Of a DNA stretch of 7,156 nt, positions 1-6,015 are shown in pieces. Origin of the DNA: an uncultured Flavobacteriales bacterium. Its GTDB lineage: Bacteria; Bacteroidota; Bacteroidia; Flavobacteriales; Crocinitomicaceae. The first letter of the stretch is position 1, and each line of letters starts with the position of its first letter. A program made the position numbers and the translations under genes. The notes below the pieces were generated by a model that saw only the letters and a list, made by a program, of their open reading frames with translations, made no database searches and was not told where the DNA came from. The DNA lies in the NCBI GenBank assembly GCA_946479125.1, contig CAMLET010000162.1, positions 1 through 7,156 on the forward strand, given 5' to 3'.

Positions 1-56
1 GAAGGAACATACTGACAATTGCACCAGGGACTAGCACCAATTCCGTACGAAGGCAT
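1..56 (-). other. in-frame continuation of the DUF3828-like frame after its stop codon
   Basis: Directly after the TAA at 57-59 the same frame begins with ATG and reads MPSYGIGASPWCNCQYVP for 18 codons to the window edge without another stop. It could be the severed C-terminal part of the lipoprotein (a GAA to TAA change would explain it), or the start of a new gene with a stop-start junction, or untranslated sequence. The WCNC stretch looks protein-like but the piece is too short to decide. Confidence 0.4.
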
Positions 57-437
57 TTAACCAACAAAGTATTCGATTGTTCCATTTCTTAGGTCTTTGT
101 CGATTTCCAATGCGATTTTATTGTAATTATCCAGGAATTCCGTAGAGAAAAATTGCGTTTTCTTCAGTTGGTCCAATCGACGCTTGTGCTCTTGAATGTT
201 TAATTTTACGTACTTTTCTTCCGACTGATCGGGAAGAACATCAAAATCGTAAGCCTTCATGCCTTCGGTTTCATACCATTCGTAAAGGTTTCGAACTAAT
301 TCTTCAAGGTTCTTTGTTTCCTTTTGAAAATCAACCTGTGGTTGTTGTTTGTCATCGGGATTTGAGTTTGGTGTTTGCTGATTGCAGCTCAATAAAAGAA
401 CTCCGAATAGTAATGCTGTTAGTTTGATTTTTTTCAT
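57..437 (-). CDS. putative lipoprotein resembling DUF3828 proteins, possibly cut short by an in-frame stop
   Basis: This 126-residue frame starts at the ATG at 437 with a type II signal peptide (MKKIKLTALLFGVLLLSC, lipobox LLSC, lipidated Cys18). A Pro/Gln/Asn-rich linker (19-35) precedes a domain with LEELVRNLYEWYETEGM at 44-60 and FFSTEFLDNYNKI at 96-108. The pairing of an 'FYxWY'-like helix with a later 'lltpeflxxy' segment recalls DUF3828-type lipoproteins, whose function is unknown; this is from memory. Such proteins usually continue past this point with a beta-rich half. Here a TAA at 57-59 ends the frame, yet the same frame stays open to the window edge (see 1-56). It is the last gene of its operon visible here, 3 bp after the kelch-like gene. 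Confidence 0.7.
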   Translation of the reverse strand: MKKIKLTALLFGVLLLSCNQQTPNSNPDDKQQPQVDFQKETKNLEELVRNLYEWYETEGMKAYDFDVLPDQSEEKYVKLNIQEHKRRLDQLKKTQFFSTEFLDNYNKIALEIDKDLRNGTIEYFVG

Positions 438-440
438 TTA

Positions 441-1625
441 TTAGATTTTCTCAACCCTTAAATTAACATGTTTTCCGTTGTGTTTAATTCTCATGATATA
501 AAACCCTGAAACCAACTCGTCAATACGTGTGAATCCGGAAAAGTCAGTACTTGCTTCTAAGATCAATTTCCCATCTAATGAATAAATGCTCACTTCACTT
601 ACCGGCTGAGAAACCACATTAAATCCAGAATTACTTGGATTTGGAAAAATAATCGTCTCACTCAACGGATTGGCTGGAGACGCAAGTTTATAGAATTCAT
701 TTGTCTTTGCTCCACTTGCTTTTAGACCAGTTCCCAAATAGAAGTCACCACCAATTACAAAACCTGACGAACCTCTTAATCCCTCGTTTCCAATCGAATT
801 TAATTGAGTCCATTTTCCTGAATAATCCAAACGATAACAATCGTTCTTGAATTCGCCATTCTTATTCATTCCGCCACAGACAAGTGCAAAAATGCCATTT
901 GAAAGCGCAGTTCCGTATGATCGAAATCCAATTGGAGAATCGTACGGACCTCTCCAAATATTTGTCTCCTGTTCGTAACTAGACCATTCATCGTAATAGG
1001 AAATAGGAGAATTGGGATTAACTGAAAAACCTTCACCGAAAAAGATCTTATCAAACAGAGGAAAAGCCAACACACTACGTGCGCCGCCGCTTGGGACAGG
1101 ATAATTAGTCAAAAGAATCCAATCGTCGTTTTCAGGACTGTATTTCCAAATGTCTAAAAGCGTCCCAATCTGAGTGGTTCCCGTGCCAAAATAACCAAAA
1201 CCGTTCATTGAAAAAGCTATTGCGTCCCAACGAGATAATCCTGGAAAATTATTTCGTTGTATCCATATATCCAGACTTTCGTTGTACTCCCAAACATCAT
1301 TTAAAGGAGCTCCGAATTCTGAATAACCACCAATTAAATAAGCTTTGTCTTCGATTGTAAACACACTGGAATATTGTCGTTTTATCCCTGGAAACTCTGC
1401 TTTTTCTGTCCAAGTATTGTTTTCAGGATTGTAGCAAAATAATTTATTGCTTTCAGAATAATCAGAACCATCTGCCGAACCTGTCACGAAAAAACCAAGA
1501 TTATTGAGTGAAAAAGCAACACCGTCGTCACGTCCTGCACAGGGAAGAGGCGCAATTGGAATCCATTCCTGCGAGAAAGAATAGGTGGTGAGAATCAAAA
1601 ATAGTAGTGAAATGTATTTCGACAT
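441..1625 (-). CDS. secreted six-bladed kelch-like beta-propeller with T9SS C-terminal sorting domain
   Basis: This protein has 394 residues from the ATG at 1625. That start gives a clean signal peptide (MSKYISLLFLILTTYSFS, cleavage near residue 18); the longer frame from a GTG at 1664 would put a basic extension in front of it. Trp21, 72, 121, 169, 224 and 272 recur about every 50 residues in contexts such as NTWTEKAEFPG, DIWIQRNNFPG and DDWILLTNYP, with G-rich strands (YLIGGYSE, FGYFGTGT) between, as in a kelch propeller of six blades ending near 317. Residues 326-394 form a type A T9SS sorting domain: IIFPNPSNSGFNV, then VSIYSLDGKLIL, a GFY turn (ELVSGFYIMRI), and a basic end. It should cross the outer membrane by T9SS and be released or anchored at the surface. 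Its ligand is unknown. It lies 3 bp before the last lipoprotein gene. Confidence 0.88.
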   Translation of the reverse strand: MSKYISLLFLILTTYSFSQEWIPIAPLPCAGRDDGVAFSLNNLGFFVTGSADGSDYSESNKLFCYNPENNTWTEKAEFPGIKRQYSSVFTIEDKAYLIGGYSEFGAPLNDVWEYNESLDIWIQRNNFPGLSRWDAIAFSMNGFGYFGTGTTQIGTLLDIWKYSPENDDWILLTNYPVPSGGARSVLAFPLFDKIFFGEGFSVNPNSPISYYDEWSSYEQETNIWRGPYDSPIGFRSYGTALSNGIFALVCGGMNKNGEFKNDCYRLDYSGKWTQLNSIGNEGLRGSSGFVIGGDFYLGTGLKASGAKTNEFYKLASPANPLSETIIFPNPSNSGFNVVSQPVSEVSIYSLDGKLILEASTDFSGFTRIDELVSGFYIMRIKHNGKHVNLRVEKI

Positions 1626-1635
1626 GGAATCAAAA

Positions 1636-1649
1636 CGAAGAGCTCTTCG
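1636..1649. repeat. 14 bp perfect palindrome before the kelch-like gene
   Basis: CGAAGAGCTCTTCG is its own reverse complement. It sits in the 29 bp gap between the small lipoprotein gene and the kelch-like gene, ending 10 bases before the ATG at 1625. In RNA it can form a 5 bp stem with a 4-base loop next to the start region, so it could influence translation. It may equally be chance. Confidence 0.35.
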
Positions 1650-1654
1650 AATTA

Positions 1655-1981
1655 TTACTCGCACGCTGACTTCTTTTTCCTTTTGTATTTGACACCTTGA
1701 ATGATCAACTCATTATCGTCAGGATTCCATTTTCCGAAGGAAGTCATTACGTCTTTAAATGTAAAACAGATATCGTAGGTTTCTTCGTTTGGAACAATCG
1801 TTACTTCTTCACCATTCTTTGGCATATTCGATTGATCGAACGGAATTGATGCGCTGAATTTACTACTGCACGAAATCTCGACCTGATTTCCGCTTTTACT
1901 CTCGTATACTCCATTGAATTCCTGCGTATCCACATGACAGGACGCGAGAATCAAAATAAATGGAAGAACATATTTCCACAT
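1655..1981 (-). CDS. small hypothetical lipoprotein
   Basis: This 108-residue protein has a type II signal peptide: MWKYVLPFILILASC, with the lipobox LASC placing the lipidated residue at Cys15. The mature part is about 94 residues. It opens with FNGVYESKSGNQVEISC (22-38) and ends with FGKWNPDDNELIIQGVKYKR (82-101), a pattern of short beta strands reminiscent of small lipocalin-like barrels; that is a fold guess from strand pattern only. Cys38, Cys72 and Cys107 are present in the mature protein, so one disulfide is possible. I do not recognise a family. It lies 9 bp after the YitT-family gene and 29 bp before the kelch-like gene, so it is probably co-transcribed with both. The start is the ATG at 1981. 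Confidence 0.75.
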   Translation of the reverse strand: MWKYVLPFILILASCHVDTQEFNGVYESKSGNQVEISCSSKFSASIPFDQSNMPKNGEEVTIVPNEETYDICFTFKDVMTSFGKWNPDDNELIIQGVKYKRKKKSACE

Positions 1982-1990
1982 AATACAGAA

Positions 1991-2965
1991 TTAATGCTTT
2001 AAAGGTCGTTTCTTGATCATCCCGCCTTTGGTGTCTTTCACACTATTCATCACCACAAAAGCATTCGGCTCGATCTTCTCAATTTCCAGATTGAGTTTAT
2101 TGAGTTCTAAACGCGTGACAACAGTATAAATGATCTCAACATCTTCTGTTGCTCCACGTTTTCCAAAACCTTTTTTTCCACTGTAAACAGTTACACCACG
2201 TCCCATTTTAGAAATGATCATTTCACGAATTTGGTCTGGACGAGTAGAAACGATGGTAACTCCCATGTATTCCTCAATACCTTCAACTATGAAATCCAAT
2301 GTTTTTGAAGCTGCTAAGTAGGTGATCATTGAATACATGGCAATCTCAATTCCAAGGAAATATGCTCCAAAAGAGAAAATGACCACGTTCATAATGATAA
2401 TTAAATCACCTAGAGTCGCACCAGTTTTCTTACTGAGGTAAATTGCCAAAACTTCTGTTCCATCGATCACAGCTCCACCTCGAACTGCAAAGCCAATTCC
2501 AGCTCCGAGGAAGAATCCACCAAATACAGCTACAAGTAAATTATCGTTGGTAACATTAGGAAAATGAACAGTTGCCAGAACAATTGATAATCCTGTGATT
2601 GCCAGAGCTGTTTTAATGGCAAACTCTTTTCCAAGCGTTAAATAACCAAGGAATACAAAAGGAATATTAATTCCGATAATTAGCCAATACAGCGGAATTT
2701 TGGTTAATGCATGAATCAATAACGATATTCCGGTTGCTCCACCATCAATGAAGTGATTAGTTAATAGGAATCCTTTGAAACCAAATCCTGCAAGAAAAAT
2801 CCCTGCGCCAATCAGGAAGAAATCCTTAACATTTCGTTTGGCAACAATTCGGAATTCACGATAAGCCTTAGCAAATTGGTAATCTGAAAAAGGTTTGATT
2901 CCTTTTTTTTGCTTTCTATTCTTTAGAATGGTTTCGGTAAGAATTCGCTTCAAAAATGGTTTCAT
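1991..2965 (-). CDS. YitT family inner-membrane protein with C-terminal DUF2179 domain
   Basis: This 324-residue membrane protein starts from the ATG at 2965; a TTG eight codons upstream at 2989 is possible but less attractive. A basic N-terminal region (1-47) precedes about six hydrophobic segments, roughly at 48-68, 91-111, 117-134, 143-165, 186-206 and 208-225. Segments such as HFIDGGATGISLL (71-83) and RGGAVIDGTEVLA (162-174) are typical of the YitT membrane family (PF02588, formerly DUF161). The C-terminal soluble domain, about 234-310 (MGVTIVSTRPDQI to AFVVMNS), fits DUF2179. The molecular function of this two-domain family is not established; a transport role is often guessed from the topology. 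The length is normal for the family. It is the first gene of its operon, after a 209 bp gap, and the next gene follows after 9 bp. Confidence 0.88.
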   Translation of the reverse strand: MKPFLKRILTETILKNRKQKKGIKPFSDYQFAKAYREFRIVAKRNVKDFFLIGAGIFLAGFGFKGFLLTNHFIDGGATGISLLIHALTKIPLYWLIIGINIPFVFLGYLTLGKEFAIKTALAITGLSIVLATVHFPNVTNDNLLVAVFGGFFLGAGIGFAVRGGAVIDGTEVLAIYLSKKTGATLGDLIIIMNVVIFSFGAYFLGIEIAMYSMITYLAASKTLDFIVEGIEEYMGVTIVSTRPDQIREMIISKMGRGVTVYSGKKGFGKRGATEDVEIIYTVVTRLELNKLNLEIEKIEPNAFVVMNSVKDTKGGMIKKRPLKH

Positions 2966-3050
2966 CCCCTGCACTTTTTTGTTCACCAACTAAGATAGGC
3001 ATTCATGATTGATTAGCCGGAAGGAGGAGGATAGAATTACCAAATTTTAA

Positions 3051-3073
3051 TAGGATTTTAATCTCGATTTCAA
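3051..3073 (-). promoter_or_regulatory. weak candidate Bacteroidota-type promoter for the YitT operon
   Basis: On the minus strand, AAAATTTG (3058 to 3051) matches seven of eight positions of the Bacteroidota -7 element TAnnTTTG, and a TTG (3073-3071) precedes it by 22 bases, a little longer than usual for the -33 element. It is the best match I found in the only sizeable intergenic region and would leave a leader of about 80 bases before the ATG at 2965. Chance is a real alternative. Confidence 0.25.
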
Positions 3074-3084
3074 CGCTAGGACAG

Positions 3085-3098
3085 TTAGATTAATCTAA
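3085..3098. promoter_or_regulatory. 14 bp perfect palindrome, possible operator
   Basis: TTAGATTAATCTAA is identical to its reverse complement over 14 bases. It lies between the terminator hairpin and the YitT-family gene, about 120 bp upstream of that gene's ATG, and just upstream of the candidate promoter at 3051-3073. A dimeric repressor or activator could bind here. It could also be a chance AT-rich palindrome, or part of the terminator region. Confidence 0.3.
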
Positions 3099-3158
3099 AC
3101 GCAAAGAAAGGAGAGCGCAAAGGCATGATAAACTTTGCGCTCTTTTTCTCTTTGCGTT
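3098..3158 (-). terminator. long imperfect hairpin, probable terminator of the aminotransferase operon
   Basis: Bases 3098-3122 pair with 3133-3158 around a 10-base loop (3123-3132). The apical stem 3112-3122/3133-3143 is 11 perfect base pairs, and the basal stem 3098-3106/3150-3158 is 9. One base, C3148, is bulged. The arms repeat an ACGCAAAG/GCGCAAAG unit. It begins 17 bases after the aminotransferase stop. Read on the minus strand, the apical stem is followed by a pyrimidine-rich run with six T in ten bases, a fair intrinsic terminator. On the plus strand it is followed by five T and has two G-U pairs that are C-A mismatches on the minus strand, so it may act in both directions. Confidence 0.65.
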
Positions 3159-3174
3159 AAAAAAATAAAGCCTT

Positions 3175-4371
3175 CTAATTCTTTGTTTCAAGAACTGCTC
3201 GTTGGATGAGTTTTCCTACCTCATGAATCTCGTCTTCGGAAATGGTAAGCGGTGGTGACAGTCTAAAACTATAAGGATGTGACAAAAACCAAAAGCTGAT
3301 AACACCGTATTCAAGAAGTTTGTCAACTACTTTGGCAACACGTTCGTCGTTCACCATATCACAAGCGTACATCATTCCAACTCGTCGAAGCTCTAATATT
3401 TCGTCAATTTCTCTTAAGTAGGATTCCAGTAACGCTCCTTTGCGTTCTACCTCGTTGAAATCGATTTCGTTCTGAAAGACCTCCAACGTTCCCCATGCAG
3501 CTGCGTTTATAACTGGATTTCCACCAAAAGTGGTGATGTGCCCGAGCATTGGCGAATGACTCAATTGAATCATGTATTCTTGCTTCGTAACAAAAGCACC
3601 GATTGGCAATCCACCACCCAAAGCTTTACCTAGAGTCAAAACATCAGGAACAACTCCGCTATGCTCAAACGCAAACATTTTGCCTGAACGCCCCATTCCA
3701 CATTGAACTTCATCGAAGATTAGCAAACAACCAACTTCTGTACAGCGTTTTCTGAGTGCTTGCAAATATTCAGTTGAAGCCTGACGAACTCCGGCATCGC
3801 CTTGAATGGTTTCTAAAATGACTCCGGCAGTTTTTTCTGTAATTCGTTCTAAATCTTCAAAGTTATTTAGATTGATAAAATTGATATTTGGAAGTAAAGG
3901 ACGGAATGCGCTCTTTTTTAGTTCGTTAGCAGAAACACTCAAAGAACCTTGTGTATTCCCGTGATAAGAACCTTTAAAGGAAATTAATTCTGAACGACAA
4001 GTAACACGTTTTGCTAGTTTTAAAGCTGCTTCATTGGCTTCTGTTCCTGAATTCACAGGATAAACTGCATTTAATTGTTCAGGAAGAAAGGAGAGAAGTG
4101 CTTTCGAAAATTCAAGTGTCACATCCTGGATGAATTCACCGTAAACCATCACGTGCATGTATTTCTCCAATTGCTCATTGATGCGCTTAAGAACTTGCGG
4201 ATGGCGATGTCCAATGTTCGTTACACCAACACCGGAAATCATGTCGGTATAACGTTTTCCGTTTTTATCATAAATAAAAATCCCTTCCGCTTTCTCAACG
4301 TCAATGAGATAAGGAAAGGGATTTGTTTGTCCTAAATGTTTTTTGAAATATGCAATTCTATCTTCAGTCAT
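3175..4371 (-). CDS. class III PLP-dependent aminotransferase (acetylornithine/ornithine aminotransferase-like)
   Basis: This cytosolic fold-type I transaminase has 398 residues from the preferred ATG at 4371. Landmarks in that numbering: SGTEANE at 108-114 (cofactor phosphate binding), SYHG at 135-138 (stacking on the PLP ring), FDEVQ at 219-223 with Asp220 contacting the pyridine nitrogen, [10 protein letters not shown] at 247-256 with Lys249 as the Schiff-base lysine, TTFGGNP at 280-286, and Arg370 in FRLSPPLT as the expected carboxylate-binding arginine. All expected residues are present, so it should be active. The amino donor cannot be told from sequence; no arginine or polyamine genes are nearby. 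A longer form starting at 4407 would add 12 residues read across the Spy-like gene's tail and does not fit the family, whose N-terminus resembles [14 protein letters not shown]. The 8 bp overlap with the upstream gene suggests translational coupling. Confidence 0.9.
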   Translation of the reverse strand: MTEDRIAYFKKHLGQTNPFPYLIDVEKAEGIFIYDKNGKRYTDMISGVGVTNIGHRHPQVLKRINEQLEKYMHVMVYGEFIQDVTLEFSKALLSFLPEQLNAVYPVNSGTEANEAALKLAKRVTCRSELISFKGSYHGNTQGSLSVSANELKKSAFRPLLPNINFINLNNFEDLERITEKTAGVILETIQGDAGVRQASTEYLQALRKRCTEVGCLLIFDEVQCGMGRSGKMFAFEHSGVVPDVLTLGKALGGGLPIGAFVTKQEYMIQLSHSPMLGHITTFGGNPVINAAAWGTLEVFQNEIDFNEVERKGALLESYLREIDEILELRRVGMMYACDMVNDERVAKVVDKLLEYGVISFWFLSHPYSFRLSPPLTISEDEIHEVGKLIQRAVLETKN

Positions 4372-4882
4372 TTGGCTTTTGATGAGGAGGATGTGGAGGT
4401 CGTCCACCGCCTGGACCGTGATGTTCGTCCTTCAGAGCTTCCAACAGATCCTTTTTAAATTCGTGTTCCAAACTTAAGAGTTTTAGTGCACGTTTGTCTC
4501 CAATGACCGTCGAAAATTTAGTTGCATATTCCTTTTTTAATGCGATTTCTTTGGTCTCATTGGCAAAAATCTCGTTCAGCTTGTTCTTCGCGTCTTCGTT
4601 TGACATGGTTTCAAAATTGTCATCAACATATTTCTTGATGTCACGAGAAGCTTTACGCAATTCTTTCATCTTGGCTTCGCATTCGTTATAAAGCGGCCAA
4701 AACTTTGCTTGTTCGTCTTCCGTTAATTTTAACTCCGCATTGAAATAGGCGATCTTCAGTTTATCTACCTTATCGTCTTTTTCTTCCTTTTTTGTTTTGT
4801 CAGATTCTGATTTCTCCTGAGCGTAAGTCACCGACAACAGTGATGAGCTCAGAAGCAATAGTCCAAATGCTATCTTTTTCAT
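4364..4882 (-). CDS. exported Spy/CpxP-like protein, likely periplasmic sensor of the ECF sigma cassette
   Basis: This 172-residue protein starts with a clear signal peptide (MKKIAFGLLLLSSSLLSVTYA), probably cleaved after Ala21. A highly charged Lys/Glu/Asp segment (22-44) precedes a mostly helical domain with LKLTEDEQAKFWPLYNE at 51-67, the counterpart of the LTxxQ motif in Spy/CpxP/ZraP-type periplasmic proteins, and LEHEFKKDLLEAL at 138-150. Proteins of this type beside ECF sigma genes in Bacteroidota are often named 'sensor of ECF-type sigma factor', and CnrX in metal-resistance operons is a related idea. The C-terminus (152-172) is rich in His, Pro and Gly, with His154, 155, 164 and 167, and could bind metal; that is inference. 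The gene lies 10 bp after the anti-sigma gene, and its TGA overlaps the ATG of the aminotransferase gene by 8 bp. The actual signal is unknown. Confidence 0.75.
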   Translation of the reverse strand: MKKIAFGLLLLSSSLLSVTYAQEKSESDKTKKEEKDDKVDKLKIAYFNAELKLTEDEQAKFWPLYNECEAKMKELRKASRDIKKYVDDNFETMSNEDAKNKLNEIFANETKEIALKKEYATKFSTVIGDKRALKLLSLEHEFKKDLLEALKDEHHGPGGGRPPHPPHQKPND

Positions 4883-4892
4883 GTTTTGAAAA

Positions 4893-5423
4893 TTAAGTTC
4901 CTAGTATTAATTCTTCATCCAAATCTTCACCTTGTTCTTCCAGGTATTTCAAAATATCTTCATCATCTAACTCTTGGAAGAGCTTTTGTGTAGAATTCGA
5001 TTTCACCTTGTTCGAATTTGGTTTAGCGTTTTCAGAATTAGTTTCTTTCGATGTGTTTTGAATAGATGGGATCTCACCCAGAACACTTGCCAAATCTTCC
5101 GTTTCAAAATCCTCGCTGTTTTCTTCAATGTACGCGAGAATGTCTTGCTTGCTCAGTGAGTTGAAATCAACTTTTGCGCTCTGAGTTGGCTGAACTTCTG
5201 GTTTTGGATTGTTCTGTAAGAAATAAACAGATCCAATTGCAATAAGAATGGCAATAGTTGCAGCTGCTCTAAAGCTCATTTTCTTGTAAAAAGGAACTAT
5301 TCTGGTTTCTGTGTTTATTTTGTCGACAACATGAACTTTTAACGATTCAAAAAAGTCATCGTTCGGAACTTGAACCGGTACCTTGTTCAGTTTAGAAAGA
5401 ATATTTTCGTTTTCGTTGTTCAT
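4893..5423 (-). CDS. putative one-helix membrane anti-sigma factor with a duplicated acidic motif
   Basis: This is a 176-residue protein. The cytoplasmic N-terminus (1-50) contains VPVQVPNDDFFESL at 15-28, like the short 'vPxxYFe.L' segment at the start of many Bacteroidota proteins encoded beside ECF sigma genes (recalled, not searched). One transmembrane helix spans about 52-69 (AAATIAILIAIGSVYFL). The rest should be periplasmic: a low-complexity Asn/Ser/Lys linker between two copies of an acidic motif, at 87-111 (core LSKQDILAYIEEN) and 149-174 (core LDDEDILKYLEEQ). Position between the sigma gene (22 bp upstream) and the Spy-like gene (10 bp downstream) supports an anti-sigma role, although no ASD/zinc motif is visible. 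A plausible model, which is inference, is that the N-terminus binds the sigma factor and the repeats contact the exported partner. Confidence 0.7.
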   Translation of the reverse strand: MNNENENILSKLNKVPVQVPNDDFFESLKVHVVDKINTETRIVPFYKKMSFRAAATIAILIAIGSVYFLQNNPKPEVQPTQSAKVDFNSLSKQDILAYIEENSEDFETEDLASVLGEIPSIQNTSKETNSENAKPNSNKVKSNSTQKLFQELDDEDILKYLEEQGEDLDEELILGT

Positions 5424-5445
5424 GATCCTAAGATGTTGGTTATCA

Positions 5446-6012
5446 CTAATGGTTTAATTTAGATAAAAGATATTGCTCTATTTTTTGAGTAGCGTGGAAA
5501 TAATTAGCTTTCAGTCCGCCAACCGAACCGCCAGTCACAGCAGCAATCTCTTCATATTTCATCTCCTCGAAATACTTCATCTCAAAAACCAGGCGTTGTT
5601 TTTCGGGTAGAGTAGAGATGGCCTCCAATAATAGGTTGGTAATTTCTTCTGCTGAAAGGTCGATTTGATGTTTAGCTCCTTCACTAACGGAAACAATGCT
5701 TTCGTCCAACGATTTTGCCAGATGTTTTTTTTCGCGTTTTAAAGTTTGAAGTGTTTCGTTGTAAGCTATTCTGTAGAGCCAGGAAAAGAAACTGCTATTC
5801 CCTTTAAACGACACACGATGTCTCCATACGAGTACGAAGACATCCTGTAAAATATCGTTTGTGAGTTCGCCAGAGTTTGTCCAGCGTTTTATAGAAGAAT
5901 ATAATGAGCGTCCGTAGGCATCAATTACCCACGACATAGCCTTTTCAGCCTGAGCGCCATCCTGTTGAAGATACGCTACAATCGTTGCTTCATCAGGTAC
6001 GCTCCGTTGCAT
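5446..6012 (-). CDS. ECF-type (sigma-70 family) RNA polymerase sigma factor
   Basis: This is a 188-residue extracytoplasmic-function sigma factor with only regions 2 and 4. Region 2 covers about residues 25-97: NDILQDVFVLVWRH at 52-65 is the core-binding helix, and FSWLYRIAYN at 76-85 with the following basic stretch is the -10 recognition part. A linker at about 98-125 leads to region 4, with LPEKQRLVFEMKYFEEM at 135-151 and the helix-turn-helix YEEIAAVTGGSVGGLKANYF at 153-172. It should direct RNA polymerase to a small regulon, probably including its own operon. The ATG at 6012 lies only 3 bp after the transketolase stop, so there is no room for a promoter between them; any autoregulated promoter would have to sit inside the transketolase gene or further upstream. 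The next gene, 22 bp downstream, encodes the likely anti-sigma factor. Confidence 0.92.
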   Translation of the reverse strand: MQRSVPDEATIVAYLQQDGAQAEKAMSWVIDAYGRSLYSSIKRWTNSGELTNDILQDVFVLVWRHRVSFKGNSSFFSWLYRIAYNETLQTLKREKKHLAKSLDESIVSVSEGAKHQIDLSAEEITNLLLEAISTLPEKQRLVFEMKYFEEMKYEEIAAVTGGSVGGLKANYFHATQKIEQYLLSKLNH

Positions 6013-6015
6013 TCA

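Noticed and set aside
866..1075. 69-codon minus-strand frame inside the kelch-like gene
   Set aside because: It is in a different frame of a gene with clear blade repeats, signal peptide and sorting domain.
1626..1664. Longer kelch-like protein from a GTG at 1664
   Set aside because: It would overlap the upstream lipoprotein gene and bury the signal peptide behind 13 residues, several of them basic.
2966..2989. Longer YitT start at a TTG codon at 2989
   Set aside because: It adds eight residues from a rare start codon; the ATG at 2965 is simpler and leaves the same domains.
3019..3030. Strong Shine-Dalgarno-like purine run GGAAGGAGGAGG on the plus strand
   Set aside because: No start codon or open frame follows at a suitable distance, and genes in this window do not rely on such sites.
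4075..4335. Plus-strand open frame opposite the aminotransferase gene
   Set aside because: It lies entirely within a confidently identified gene on the other strand, and its product has no recognisable domain.
4494..5159. Plus-strand open frames opposite the Spy-like (4494-4691) and anti-sigma (4974-5159) genes
   Set aside because: Both are short, fully overlapped by better supported genes, and their hydrophobic content is explained by the complementary strand.
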